Shown here piece by piece: positions 52,961-62,070 of a DNA stretch of 64,000 nt. Origin of the DNA: Paracoccus salipaludis (lineage in GTDB: Bacteria > Pseudomonadota > Alphaproteobacteria > Rhodobacterales > Rhodobacteraceae); assembly GCF_002287065.1 (NCBI RefSeq), contig NZ_NSJZ01000004.1:124001-188000 (forward strand), written 5' to 3'. The notes below the pieces were generated by a model, which worked only from the letters and a program-made list of their open reading frames with translations, did not search any database and had not been told where the DNA came from. Every line of letters begins with the position of its first letter. Within the stretch, counting starts at the first letter, position 1. A program made the position numbers and the translations under genes.

Positions 52961-53923
52961 CTAGCGGCGACGGAGGTTCTCGGGGATGCGGAACAGCTCG
53001 TCCGCGGTCTGCTCGGCGCGGTCCTCCAGCAGGGCGCCCTCGGGCGGGCGGACGCCCTCGCGCGCGAGGCGGTCGCGCAGGACCTGGATCTCGATGTCCA
53101 TGTCGGTGCGCCCGCCCTCGTGCAGCCGCTGGGTCACGGCCTGGAAGCCGGCCTCGAGGTCGCCCAGCAGGGCTTCGTACTGAGCCCGCGCCTCTTGGTC
53201 GCGGGTGCGGGAATAAAGATCGACGAACTTGACCGTCGCGTCGCGCGCCCCGATCAGGTAGACGCCCAGATAGCGGCGGGCCGCGGCCAGCGCGTTGGGG
53301 TTCTGCTCGACCCCGTCGAACAGGTGGCGCGCGGTCGCGGCGAACATCCCCACCCGCGCCTCAAGCCGCCGGTCGCCCACACGCTTGATCGCGTCGGTGA
53401 TGCCTGCCAGGTGCTTTTCGGCCTCTTCGACCATGCGGGCGGCGCGGTCCTGCTGGAAGCTGTCCACGCCTTCCATGCCCTTGTCGCTCATGGGGTCGGG
53501 GCCGAAGGTCAGCCAGTGCAGGATCGAGCCCGTGAAGCCGATGGCGAGCGCGCCCCCCAGCGCCCCCGGCTCGGCCGCGCCCACGGCAAGGCCAAGGCCG
53601 GTCAGCACGCCGCCGAACAGCTTGCGCGGGATCGCCGGGCGGCGGGCCACGCGGCGCGCGTCATAGGCGGCCTCGGCCTGCAGGCCTTCGCGCGTCATCC
53701 ACATCGCGCCCGCCGTGATGCCGAAGCCCGCGAGGCTGGTCGCCATCACCACAGGGTCGCTCTGGAAGAAGGCCGTCAGCAGGAACGGCGAGGCCATGAA
53801 GGTGATCCACTTGGTCCGCCCTTCATGCGGATGCCGCACCTCGCCCGGCGCCGGGCGCGCGGGCGGGCCGTTGTCCGCGCGGTCTGCGTTGGGGGAATAC
53901 TTGCCACCGAACCGTTTCGCCAT
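52961..53923 (-). CDS. XpaC-like (5-bromo-4-chloroindolyl phosphate hydrolysis) family protein
   Basis: A 320-residue protein with a disordered N-terminus (1-35) and two to three membrane helices (about 40-70 and 105-135). A C-terminal helical domain follows ([20 protein letters not shown]...[34 protein letters not shown]), as in XpaC proteins. XpaC genes usually pair with telA (toxic anion resistance); no telA is visible. Despite the family name, phosphatase activity is unproven. It ends 4 bp before truA. Confidence 0.78.
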   Translation of the reverse strand: MAKRFGGKYSPNADRADNGPPARPAPGEVRHPHEGRTKWITFMASPFLLTAFFQSDPVVMATSLAGFGITAGAMWMTREGLQAEAAYDARRVARRPAIPRKLFGGVLTGLGLAVGAAEPGALGGALAIGFTGSILHWLTFGPDPMSDKGMEGVDSFQQDRAARMVEEAEKHLAGITDAIKRVGDRRLEARVGMFAATARHLFDGVEQNPNALAAARRYLGVYLIGARDATVKFVDLYSRTRDQEARAQYEALLGDLEAGFQAVTQRLHEGGRTDMDIEIQVLRDRLAREGVRPPEGALLEDRAEQTADELFRIPENLRRR

Positions 53924-53933
53924 GATCCCGCCC

Positions 53934-54017
53934 TCAGCCCGCGCCGAAGAGCGAGGCGTAAAGCGTCACCCCCATCAGAAGGAAGAAGGACAGGCGCTGC
54001 ACGGCGGGACGGGACAT
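53934..54017 (-). CDS. Possible 27-residue membrane peptide upstream of the XpaC-like gene
   Basis: Reads MSRPAVQRLSFFLLMGVTLY and then ends ASLFGAG: a basic N-terminus followed by a single hydrophobic helix. It stops 10 bp before the XpaC-like start on the same strand. Upstream purines (GAAAGA) give a weak ribosome site. Size and hydrophobicity fit a small membrane protein. It is too short for statistical support. Confidence 0.4.
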   Translation of the reverse strand: MSRPAVQRLSFFLLMGVTLYASLFGAG

Positions 54018-54246
54018 GGGCGTGGTCTTTCGGCGGATCGGGCGTTGCGGCGGTGGCCGCCCTTGCGGTCGCACGGGGGTGGCCGCACGGTCAACCCCGC
54101 AACGGCCCGCCCGTTCCGGACGCGGCGCGGGAAAGGCGCGGGATGTGCCTGGGGTTCCATGGCCGGAACATCCCGGCCGCGCCAGCGGTTATGGCCGGCG
54201 GGTCGCTTCATGGCGGCCCGGACAGACCGTGACCCAGAGGTGCCCC

Positions 54247-54774
54247 GTGTTCTGGCGCACAGTCCTTGTTGCAGCCTTCGCCTGTTTCTTCCTTGCCGTG
54301 CCCGACGTGGACCTGCTGCTTCTGTCGCTGCTGCACCACCGCTCGATCCTGACCCATTCGGCTCTGCCCGCCGTGATCCCTTTCCTTTTCCGCCGCAGGA
54401 TCGGCCTGATGCCCACGGCCGGGGCCCTGATCGGGCTTCATGTCCACCTGATCTGCGACGCGCTGTCACCGGCCGTGGGCTTCGGGCAGGTCTGGCTGCC
54501 GGCGCCCTTCAAGACACCGCTCGGTGCGCTCAGCCCCCTGTGGCTGATCGTGAACGCCGGCTTCTGCTTCGCCTCGGCGCAGGCGATCTGCCGCCGCCGG
54601 ATGCCCGGCCTGTCCGGAGCGGTCATGGTGGCACTGACGGGCGGCGTGATCGGGGTTCTTTACGGACTGCTCAACGAAAGGTCGGTCCTGTCCGCCGCCG
54701 TCTGCCTGATCTTTCCCGGTTTCCTGGCCCTAGCGATCCGGCAACGGCTCCGCAAGGCTCCCTCGGGCGCCTAG
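54247..54774 (+). CDS. YdjM-like inner-membrane protein (metal-dependent hydrolase type)
   Basis: A 175-residue polytopic protein. It keeps DVDLLLLSLLHHRSILTHSAL and GLHVHLICDALSP. The Asp/His-rich pattern recalls YdjM/DUF457 membrane-bound metal-dependent hydrolases. About four helices. GTG 54247 is preferred (AGAGG just upstream); the frame is open for 77 more codons upstream but those encode Arg/Gly-rich sequence unlike a protein N-terminus. Function unknown. tRNA-Gly follows on the other strand. Confidence 0.6.
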   Translation: MFWRTVLVAAFACFFLAVPDVDLLLLSLLHHRSILTHSALPAVIPFLFRRRIGLMPTAGALIGLHVHLICDALSPAVGFGQVWLPAPFKTPLGALSPLWLIVNAGFCFASAQAICRRRMPGLSGAVMVALTGGVIGVLYGLLNERSVLSAAVCLIFPGFLALAIRQRLRKAPSGA

Positions 54775-54817
54775 GGGCGGCCTGTCCTGCATGCCGCTGT
54801 CGGCCGAAGGGAAGGAT

Positions 54818-54891
54818 TGGAGCGGGTGATGGGAATCGAACCCACGTATTCAGCTTGGAAGGCTGCTGCTCTACCATTGAGCTACACCCGC
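54818..54891 (-). tRNA. tRNA-Gly (anticodon TCC)
   Basis: The reverse strand folds as a 74-nt tRNA. It has a GCGGGTG/CACCCGC acceptor, D-arm AGCTCAATGGTAGAGC, and anticodon loop CTTCCAA giving TCC. The T-arm is GTGGGTTCGATTCCCAT, with discriminator T and encoded CCA at 54818-54820. Confidence 0.95.
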
Positions 54892-54976
54892 ATGAGGCGC
54901 AGCTTTACCCAAGCGGGCCTGCCTGCGCAAGCGGGCCGCGCTTGACCGGCGCAAGGGACAAGGGCAGTCAGGGGGG

Positions 54977-56425
54977 ATGATCGACATCCGCCCCGTCGTC
55001 CAGGCGATCTCCAAGCTTTCGGTCGCCATGGGCGGGCTGATGCTGCTGCCGGCCGCCGTGGACTGGAGCGTGGGCGACCCGAACTGGCGCGCCTTCGCGG
55101 CGGCCGCTGCCGGGACGGTCGTTCTGGGCCTGATGACCATGCTGGCGACCCGTGGCGAAAGCGGGCGGCTGCAGATCGAGCAGGCCTTTCTTCTGACCAC
55201 GGGCCTCTGGGCGGCCCTGCCGGTGCTTGGCGCCTTGCCCTTCATGCTGGGGGCGCCGGGGGCAAGCTGGACCGACGCGATGTTCGAATCGATGTCGGGC
55301 ATGACCACGACCGGGGCGACGGCCTTCCAGAAGCTCGACAGCCTGCCGCTGGGCACGCATCTGTGGCGCGGGATCCTGCAATGGTCGGGGGGCCTGGGGA
55401 TCGTCGTCGTGGCGATGGCCTTCCTGCCGATCATGCGGGTGGGTGGGATGCAGTTCTTCCGGTCGGAAGGCTTCGACACCATGGGCAAGGTCATGCCGCG
55501 GGCGGGCCAGATCGCGGCCGAGATGGCCCAGCTTTACCTGGGCATCACCACCGCCTGCGCGCTGACCTATGCCGCGCTGGGGATGAGCGGCTTCGACGCG
55601 GTGATGCACGCGCTGACGACCTGTTCCACCGGCGGCTTCGGGCGCTATGACGCAAGCTTCGCGCCCTTTGCCGGCCCGCTCGAATACGCGGCCTCGTTCT
55701 TCACGATCGTCGCCTCGATCCCCTTCGTGCGGATGCTGCAGCTTGCCCATGGAGACCCCGTGCCGATCTGGCGCGACAGCCAGATCCGCACCTACCTGGG
55801 CATCATCGTCGCGCTGTGCGTGCTGATCATCGCCTACCAGGCACTCAGGGGCACGGCCGCCCTTTCGTTCGACCTACTGCGCGAGGTCGTCTTCAACGTC
55901 GTCACTATCATCTCGGGCACGGGCTTCGCTTCGGCCGACGTGACCCAATGGGGTCACCTGCCCTTCGTGCTGCTGGTGCTGGCGGGGCTGATCGGGGGCT
56001 GCACGGGATCGACCGCCTGTTCGATCAAGGTCTTCCGCTACCAGGTGCTGTTCGAGGCGCTGCGCGGCCAACTGGTGCAGATGCATTCGCCCCATCGCGT
56101 CCGGCCGCTGCGGCTGCAGGGGCGCAGGCTGGACGCCGAGGTGGTGAACTCGGTCATGGCCTTCTTCACGCTGTTCGTGCTGACCTTTGGGGCGCTGATC
56201 GTGGCCCTGGCGCTGAGCGGGCTGCATTCCCGGACCGCCCTGACCGCCGCCTGGACCGCCATCGCCAACGTGGGCCCAATGTGGGGCCCCGAGGTGACCG
56301 CCAACGGCAGCGTCGCCGCTTTCCCCGAGACCTCGAAGTGGCTGATGATCCTGGGGATGTACCTCGGCCGGCTGGAACTGATCACCGTCCTGGTGGTGCT
56401 GCTGCCGCGATTCTGGCGGCAGTAG
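54977..56425 (+). CDS. trkH: TrkH-type potassium uptake protein
   Basis: A 482-residue membrane protein with four M1-P-M2 repeats. Filter-like segments are visible: MSGMTTTGAT, CSTGGFGRY, SGTGFASAD and an ANVGPMWGP-type fourth repeat. It forms the K+ channel of the Trk system, gated by TrkA, which is not adjacent. A GGGGGG tract precedes the ATG. It abuts the next gene tail-to-tail with no space between stops. Confidence 0.92.
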   Translation: MIDIRPVVQAISKLSVAMGGLMLLPAAVDWSVGDPNWRAFAAAAAGTVVLGLMTMLATRGESGRLQIEQAFLLTTGLWAALPVLGALPFMLGAPGASWTDAMFESMSGMTTTGATAFQKLDSLPLGTHLWRGILQWSGGLGIVVVAMAFLPIMRVGGMQFFRSEGFDTMGKVMPRAGQIAAEMAQLYLGITTACALTYAALGMSGFDAVMHALTTCSTGGFGRYDASFAPFAGPLEYAASFFTIVASIPFVRMLQLAHGDPVPIWRDSQIRTYLGIIVALCVLIIAYQALRGTAALSFDLLREVVFNVVTIISGTGFASADVTQWGHLPFVLLVLAGLIGGCTGSTACSIKVFRYQVLFEALRGQLVQMHSPHRVRPLRLQGRRLDAEVVNSVMAFFTLFVLTFGALIVALALSGLHSRTALTAAWTAIANVGPMWGPEVTANGSVAAFPETSKWLMILGMYLGRLELITVLVVLLPRFWRQ

Positions 56426-57814
56426 TCAGGCGGGATCGGCGGCGGTCTCGGCGGGGCCTTCCGCCTGGGGCGCGGGTTCCGGCGCGGGGGTCGCCCGCAG
56501 GCTGTCGAGGACCTCGGCCGCGACATGCGGCTGGTCCCCGGCGTCCATCACCGGCCAGATCAGCACCACGCCCTGAACCCGGCCATCGACGACCCGCGCC
56601 TCGGCCTGGCCGATATGGGTGTCGTTGCGCCCGATCAGCGAGGCGCGGCCCTGCGTCACCTGCCGCTCGGGCGAGGGCACCCAGCCCAGCGCGGTGACAA
56701 GGCCGGTGAAGTCCAGCATCTCCTGCTGGCCGCCCGGCGCGCCGTAAAGGATCAGCGCCGCGCCGGATTCGTCCTTCGGCCCGTAGATCGACAGCCCCTG
56801 TTCGTTGCGGTCGAACTGCAGCCGGTCCATCGGCACCATCAGCGACAGGCCCGACTGCGGGTCGTCCAGTTGCGTCAGGTTCATCCCGGCGCGCCATTCC
56901 TCGCGCCGGTCGATCAGCGCCCGCATGGTTTCGGCGGCATCCGGGGAGGCCCGCAGCGCCAGCACCTCGGCGGCGATGGCCGCGCGGGTCTGCGGGCCGT
57001 CCTTGCCGTCGATCCCGCCGTTGTAATGACCCGCCCAGCGCAGGGCGCGCTGGACGTCCTCCAGCGGCGGCATCTCGGCGCCGGGGCCGGGCGCGGGCAG
57101 TTCGATGGCGCCCGCAGGCTCCAGCGGCTGACCCAGGTCGTCGGGCGGCAGGACGGATGCGAAGCGGCCCACCCGCTCGGCCCGGCGGAAGGCGCCCAGC
57201 CAGGCCTCGGCCACGGCGGCGGGCATTGGACCCAGCGCGATGGCCAAGCCCCCGTCCGGCTGCTGGAACAGGCCCGCCTCGGGGAAATCTTCGCGCCAGG
57301 TCGCCAGCGCCGCATCCGCCGCTTCGCGCGTGTCGAAACGCTGCAGGCGCAGGTAGTCGCCGGGCGGCGGCGCAATGACAGGCTCGGCGGCCGTGCCAGG
57401 CGCAGGGCTTGCGGTTGCATCGGCCGTGTCCGCACCCTGCGGCGCGGAGGTGGTCAAGGCCCCTGCCGCCGGACCCGCCCCGTCAGGCTGAGCGCCGGCG
57501 GTCCCGGCCACGGCAGCCGTCACCGGCTGCGCGCCCTCGGGCACCGGCACGATGAAGCTGTCGCCGGGGATCTCGCCCGCCGCGCTGAGCCGCGCGAGTT
57601 CCGCCTCGGCCTCCTCGCGCTCCATCGGCCCAAGGCCGATGCCGGTCCAGCCGCCGGGCAGCGGGAAGCGCATCACCTCGGGGTAGCGGCCGGCCCAGCG
57701 GGCGGTCATCGCCTCGGCGGCTGCGGCGCGCTGCGCCTCGACCCGCAGCACCACGGGCTCGGCCAGCGCCGCCCCCGGCAGCATCGCGCAGATCAGAAAG
57801 GCCAAGCCCCGCAT
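56426..57814 (-). CDS. Secreted protein with two SPOR-like repeats and a peptidoglycan-binding domain
   Basis: A 462-residue exported protein with signal peptide 1-18 (ending ALA-EP). Two related repeats occur near 22-75 ([20 protein letters not shown]...GIGLGPM) and 153-205 ([20 protein letters not shown]...AIALGPM). They resemble SPOR modules. An Ala/Pro/Gly-rich linker is followed by a PG_binding_1 domain near 252-285 ([24 protein letters not shown]), then a C-terminal domain of unknown role ([22 protein letters not shown] onward). It probably binds glycan strands in the periplasm. Confidence 0.75.
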   Translation of the reverse strand: MRGLAFLICAMLPGAALAEPVVLRVEAQRAAAAEAMTARWAGRYPEVMRFPLPGGWTGIGLGPMEREEAEAELARLSAAGEIPGDSFIVPVPEGAQPVTAAVAGTAGAQPDGAGPAAGALTTSAPQGADTADATASPAPGTAAEPVIAPPPGDYLRLQRFDTREAADAALATWREDFPEAGLFQQPDGGLAIALGPMPAAVAEAWLGAFRRAERVGRFASVLPPDDLGQPLEPAGAIELPAPGPGAEMPPLEDVQRALRWAGHYNGGIDGKDGPQTRAAIAAEVLALRASPDAAETMRALIDRREEWRAGMNLTQLDDPQSGLSLMVPMDRLQFDRNEQGLSIYGPKDESGAALILYGAPGGQQEMLDFTGLVTALGWVPSPERQVTQGRASLIGRNDTHIGQAEARVVDGRVQGVVLIWPVMDAGDQPHVAAEVLDSLRATPAPEPAPQAEGPAETAADPA

Positions 57815-57910
57815 CGGTCACATCCCTTGCCCCGTGGGCCGATTGACCCGGCCCGGACCGCACCCTATGAGCGGCCTGCATTCGCGTCAGTTATGCGAAA
57901 GGACGCCGGG

Positions 57911-58858
57911 ATGACCAGCCCCGAACAGGCCGACCGGCCACGCTGTTTCCAGGACGTGATCCTGCGCCTGCAGAGCTATTGGGCGGCCACCGGCTGCGCG
58001 ATCCTGCAGCCCTACGACATGGAGGTGGGCGCGGGCACCTTCCACCCGGCGACCACGCTGCGGTCCCTGGGCACCCGCCCCTGGGCCGCCGCCTACGTGC
58101 AGCCCTCGCGCCGCCCGACCGACGGGCGCTACGGCGAGAACCCGAACCGGCTGCAGCATTACTACCAGTACCAGGTCATCATCAAACCCTCGCCCCCGAA
58201 CCTGCAGGAGCTTTACCTGGGCTCGCTGAAGGCGATCGGGCTGGACCCGCTGGTCCACGATGTCCGCTTCGTCGAGGACGACTGGGAATCCCCCACCCTC
58301 GGCGCCTGGGGCCTTGGGTGGGAGGTCTGGTGCGACGGCATGGAGGTCAGCCAGTTCACCTATTTCCAGCAGGTCGGCGGCCACGACTGCCGCCCCGTCT
58401 CGGGCGAGCTGACCTACGGCCTGGAACGGCTGGCGATGTATGTGCTGGGGGTGGAACATGTCATGGACATGCCCTTCAACGCCCCCGACGCGCCGATCCC
58501 GCTGACCTACGGCGACGTCTTCCGCCAGACCGAGCGCGAATATTCCCGCTGGAACTTCGAGGTTGCCGACACCGAGATGCTGTTCCAGCACTTCAAGGAC
58601 GCCGAGGCCGAATGCGCCCGCATCCTGGATGCCCCCGCGCAGGACAGCGCCGGGCGGCAGATCCCGATGGCGCACCCCGCCTATGACCAGGCGATCAAGG
58701 CCAGCCACATCTTCAACCTGCTGGACGCCCGCGGCGTCATCAGCGTCACCGAGCGGCAGGCCTATATCGGCCGCGTGCGGGCGCTGGCCAAGGCCTGCGC
58801 CGACCTGTTCGCGACCACCGAGGCCGCGACGGGCACCAACGCGGGGGATGCCGCGTGA
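57911..58858 (+). CDS. glyQ: Glycyl-tRNA synthetase alpha subunit
   Basis: A 315-residue catalytic subunit of the bacterial (alpha-beta)2 GlyRS. It has [56 protein letters not shown] and WELGWEVW-like [27 protein letters not shown] lies before ATG 57911; an upstream in-frame ATG (57893) is less likely. The stop overlaps the next gene (GTGA). Confidence 0.97.
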   Translation: MTSPEQADRPRCFQDVILRLQSYWAATGCAILQPYDMEVGAGTFHPATTLRSLGTRPWAAAYVQPSRRPTDGRYGENPNRLQHYYQYQVIIKPSPPNLQELYLGSLKAIGLDPLVHDVRFVEDDWESPTLGAWGLGWEVWCDGMEVSQFTYFQQVGGHDCRPVSGELTYGLERLAMYVLGVEHVMDMPFNAPDAPIPLTYGDVFRQTEREYSRWNFEVADTEMLFQHFKDAEAECARILDAPAQDSAGRQIPMAHPAYDQAIKASHIFNLLDARGVISVTERQAYIGRVRALAKACADLFATTEAATGTNAGDAA

Positions 58859-59337
58859 CCAGCGGAAAGATCATGGCGTCCATGCTGGTGCTGGTGGCGG
58901 TGCTTGCGGGCGTCGCCGTCTGGTACCTGCAGGTCTACGGCTTCTACGAGGACGTGGACGAGATCACCGGCGCCTCGCAGATGATGGTGACGCTGCCCGA
59001 CGGCGCGACCCGGCCCGTGACGGTCGGAGAGTTCAAGGCCATCGACGCGGAGTCCTCGCCGATCCGCTGGCGCGCCTGCTTCACGCTGGACCCGGCCGAG
59101 GTCGCGGACGCCGCGCCCTTCCCGGCGGCCACGCCCCTGAACGGGCCGAACTGGTTCCAGTGCTATTCGGCAAAGGCCCTGACCGCCGACCTCGAGGCGG
59201 GGAACGCCCGCGCGATCCTCGGCCAGGCGGAAGTCCATCCCGACGTGGACCGCATCATCGCCGTCTATCCCGACGGCCGCGCCTTTGGCTGGCACCAGTT
59301 GAACGACAAGACCCCGGAACGCGGAGTGATGGACTGA
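58855..59337 (+). CDS. Small membrane-anchored protein between glyQ and glyS (DUF6446-type)
   Basis: A 160-residue protein with an N-terminal membrane helix (about 6-27: [24 protein letters not shown]) and an exported domain. It contains RWRACFTL and [11 protein letters not shown] (two cysteines) and ends with [14 protein letters not shown]. It is conserved between glyQ and glyS in Rhodobacterales as I recall, but its function is unknown. The GTG start overlaps the glyQ stop; its stop overlaps the glyS ATG by one base. Confidence 0.8.
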   Translation: MTSGKIMASMLVLVAVLAGVAVWYLQVYGFYEDVDEITGASQMMVTLPDGATRPVTVGEFKAIDAESSPIRWRACFTLDPAEVADAAPFPAATPLNGPNWFQCYSAKALTADLEAGNARAILGQAEVHPDVDRIIAVYPDGRAFGWHQLNDKTPERGVMD

Positions 59338-61559
59338 TGGACCTGCTGATCGAGCTGTTTTCCGAGGAAATCCCCGCCCGGATGCAGCCCCGCGCACGCG
59401 AGGACCTCAAGCGGCTCATCACCGACGGGCTGGTGGACGCGGGCCTGACCTATGCCTCGGCCGGGGCCTTTTCCACGCCCCGCCGCCTCGCGCTGGCTGT
59501 CGAGGGGCTGACGGCCGAGTCGAAGCCCGTGCGCGAGGAGCGCAAGGGCCCCCGCACCGACGCGCCCGAGAAGGCCATCGAGGGCTTCCTGCGCTCGACC
59601 GGCCTGACGCTGGACCAGCTGGAACGCCGCGCCGAGAAGAAGGGCGAGGTCTTCTTCGCCGTCATCGAAAAGCCGGGCCGCAAGGCTGCCGACATCGTGG
59701 CCGAGGTGCTGGACGCCACCATCCGCGACTTCCCCTGGCCCAAGTCGATGCGCTGGGGTTCGGGCTCGCTGCGCTGGGTCCGCCCGCTGCATTCGATCAT
59801 CGCGATCCTGTCGGACGAGGGCGGCGCGCAGGTCGTGCCGCTGACCGTGGACGGAATCGAGGCCGGCGACACGACGCGCGGCCACCGCTTCATGGCCCCC
59901 GACGCCTTCCGCGTGACGGGCTTCGACGACTATGCCGCCAAGCTGCGCCGGGCCAGGGTCATGCTCGACCCCGCCGAGCGCGAAGCCGCGATCCGGCAGG
60001 AGGCCGCGAACCTCGCCTTCGCGCGCGGGTGGGAGATCATGCCCGACGAGGGCCTGATGACAGAGCTTGCCGGGCTGGTGGAATGGCCCGTGCCGCTGAT
60101 GGGCGTGATCGAGCAGCGGTTCCTCGACCTGCCGCCCGAGGTGCTGCAAACCTCGATGAAGGAACACCAGAAGTTCCTGTCGGCCCGCAACCCGAAGACA
60201 GGCCGGATCGAGGGCTATGTGACCGTCGCCAACATCGAGACGCCCGACCACGGCGCGACGATCCTGGCCGGCAACCAGCGCGTCCTGGCCGCCCGCCTGT
60301 CCGACGCCGCCTTCTTCTGGGAAAACGACCTGCGCGAGGCTCGCGCGGGGATGGAGTCGTGGAAGGAGGGCCTGAAGGCCGTGACCTTCCACGCCAAGCT
60401 GGGTTCGCAGGCCGACCGGGTGGAACGCATCGCCGCGCTGGCCCGCGAGATCGCTCCCGCCGTGAACGCGGACCAAGATCAGGTGGAGCAGGCCGCGAGA
60501 ATCGCCAAGCTGGACCTGCGCTCGGCCATGGTCGGCGAGTTCCCCGAGTTGCAGGGCACGATGGGCCGCTATTACGCGCAGGCCGCCGGGCTGCCGGATG
60601 CGGTGGCGGACGCCGCCCGCGACCACTATTCGCCGCTGGGGCCCTCGGACGAGGTGCCCAGCGCGCCGGTCTCGGTCGCCGTGGCGCTGGCCGACAAGCT
60701 GGACACGCTGACCGGCTTCTGGGCCATCGACGAGAAACCCACAGGGAGCAAGGATCCCTTCGCCCTGCGCAGGGCGGCGCTGGGGGTGATCCGGCTGGTG
60801 CTGGGGAATGGGGTGCGCCTCAATCTGTCCAAGACTGTAGGTTCACAAATTGCATTTTTATTCAGTCAGCTCCAGATGCGTGGGTTCGAGGAGCAAGTGG
60901 TCAGCCTCGATGCTCTGCCGGACGATATCGCAACTGACGCTCGTATGCGCATCGAGGCACGAATGGTGCCTTCCGATCCAGAAAGCGGCGTTCAAGGTCT
61001 TGGTAGGCATGAGAAGTGGGGTGCGCAAACGACCTCCGACCTCCTCTCCTTCCTCCACGACCGCCTCAAGGTCCATCTCCGCGATCAGGGCATCCGCCAT
61101 GACGTGATCGACGCGGTGCTGGCGATGCCCGGGTCGGACGACCTCACGCTGGTCGTGCGCCGCGCGACCGCTCTGAACGGGATGCTGGCATCCGAGGACG
61201 GCCCGAACCTGCTGCAGGGGCTCAAGCGCGCCGCCAACATCCTGGCGCAGGCCGAGGAAAAGGACGGCGTCGAATATTCCTTCGGCGCGGACCCGAAGTT
61301 CGCGGAAACCGACGAGGAACGCGCGCTGTTTGCCGCGCTGGACGCCGCCGAGCCGAAGATCGCCGCCGCCATGCAGGCCGAGGATTTCCCCGCCGCCATG
61401 TCCGCCATCGCCGCCCTGCGCGCGCCCATCGACGCCTTCTTCGAGGCGGTGCAGGTCAACACCGACAACCAGGTGGTCCGCCGCAACCGCCTGAACCTTC
61501 TGTCCCGCATCCGCGAGGCCGGCCGCCTGATCGCGGATTTCGGCAAGGTCGAGGGGTGA
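59337..61559 (+). CDS. glyS: Glycyl-tRNA synthetase beta subunit
   Basis: A 740-residue tRNA-binding subunit of GlyRS. It has [17 protein letters not shown] at the start, GRYYAQAAG and DKLDTLTGFWAIDEKPTGSKDPFALRRAALGVIRL in the HD-like core, and a C-terminal anticodon-binding domain. Residues about 501-564 (60838-61028) come from DNA of about 54 percent GC with rarer codons, unlike the rest, yet the frame is kept. A recombined or inserted segment in a variable loop is likely. Confidence 0.95.
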   Translation: MDLLIELFSEEIPARMQPRAREDLKRLITDGLVDAGLTYASAGAFSTPRRLALAVEGLTAESKPVREERKGPRTDAPEKAIEGFLRSTGLTLDQLERRAEKKGEVFFAVIEKPGRKAADIVAEVLDATIRDFPWPKSMRWGSGSLRWVRPLHSIIAILSDEGGAQVVPLTVDGIEAGDTTRGHRFMAPDAFRVTGFDDYAAKLRRARVMLDPAEREAAIRQEAANLAFARGWEIMPDEGLMTELAGLVEWPVPLMGVIEQRFLDLPPEVLQTSMKEHQKFLSARNPKTGRIEGYVTVANIETPDHGATILAGNQRVLAARLSDAAFFWENDLREARAGMESWKEGLKAVTFHAKLGSQADRVERIAALAREIAPAVNADQDQVEQAARIAKLDLRSAMVGEFPELQGTMGRYYAQAAGLPDAVADAARDHYSPLGPSDEVPSAPVSVAVALADKLDTLTGFWAIDEKPTGSKDPFALRRAALGVIRLVLGNGVRLNLSKTVGSQIAFLFSQLQMRGFEEQVVSLDALPDDIATDARMRIEARMVPSDPESGVQGLGRHEKWGAQTTSDLLSFLHDRLKVHLRDQGIRHDVIDAVLAMPGSDDLTLVVRRATALNGMLASEDGPNLLQGLKRAANILAQAEEKDGVEYSFGADPKFAETDEERALFAALDAAEPKIAAAMQAEDFPAAMSAIAALRAPIDAFFEAVQVNTDNQVVRRNRLNLLSRIREAGRLIADFGKVEG

Positions 61560-61560
61560 G

Positions 61561-61760
61561 GAACGTCCGCAAACGGTCCGATGGACCGTTTGCAGTTCCG
61601 AAGGCCGGAAGCGAAAGCGAAGGGCCGGACCGGATCAGGAAAAGGTCCGGTGGACCTTTCCCCCGGCGAACGTCCGAAGCGAAGCCGAGGGGCCGGCAGG
61701 ACGGCCGCAAACGGTCCGGTGGACGGTTTGCAGTCCCGGAGGCCCGGAGCGCAGGCCAAG
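61561..61760. repeat. Three palindromic repeat units between glyS and kynU
   Basis: Unit 1: GCAAACGGTCC-GAT-GGACCGTTTGC (61569-61593, perfect). Unit 2: AAAGGTCC-GGT-GGACCTTT (61641-61659, perfect). Unit 3: GCAAACGGTCC-GGT-GGACGGTTTGC (61707-61731, one mismatch). Each is followed by a related GGCCGGAAGCGAAGC-like tail, giving an irregular tandem with 66-72 bp spacing. The first hairpin may also end glyS transcription. Confidence 0.85.
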
Positions 61761-62070
61761 ATCGGGGCGGATCGGCATGGGCCCGGAGGGCTTTCCTTCG
61801 CACCCACGCCGCCGACGCCATGCCGCGCCCGGACCGACTTTCCTGCCGGTGTTCCGCTGGACCCGGATGGCGGCAAGGACGCCATGACGGATTTTTCCCG
61901 ATTTGCCTTGCGTTCCGCGGATCAGCAGCCCCGAGGCTATCGAGAAGCCGTGGGGGCAGGCAGGTGCGGCATCGGGTCGCAATCCCCCTGCCCTGCCCCT
62001 GCGATCGCAGCGGTTCCTTGATCTTGCGGCCGCCGGTTGCGCTAATAGCCTCGGGCCAAGGGAGAGCCTC
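61761..62070. other. Leader region upstream of kynU, no gene seen
   Basis: About 310 bp with open frames on both strands but no recognisable protein or strong codon signal. A GGGAGAG ribosome site lies directly before the kynU start. Promoter elements for kynU must be here, but I could not pick -35/-10 boxes with confidence. Confidence 0.5.

Noticed and set aside
61569-61731. CRISPR array
   Set aside because: Only three units, palindromic and unequal in length, with similar rather than unique spacers, and no cas genes.
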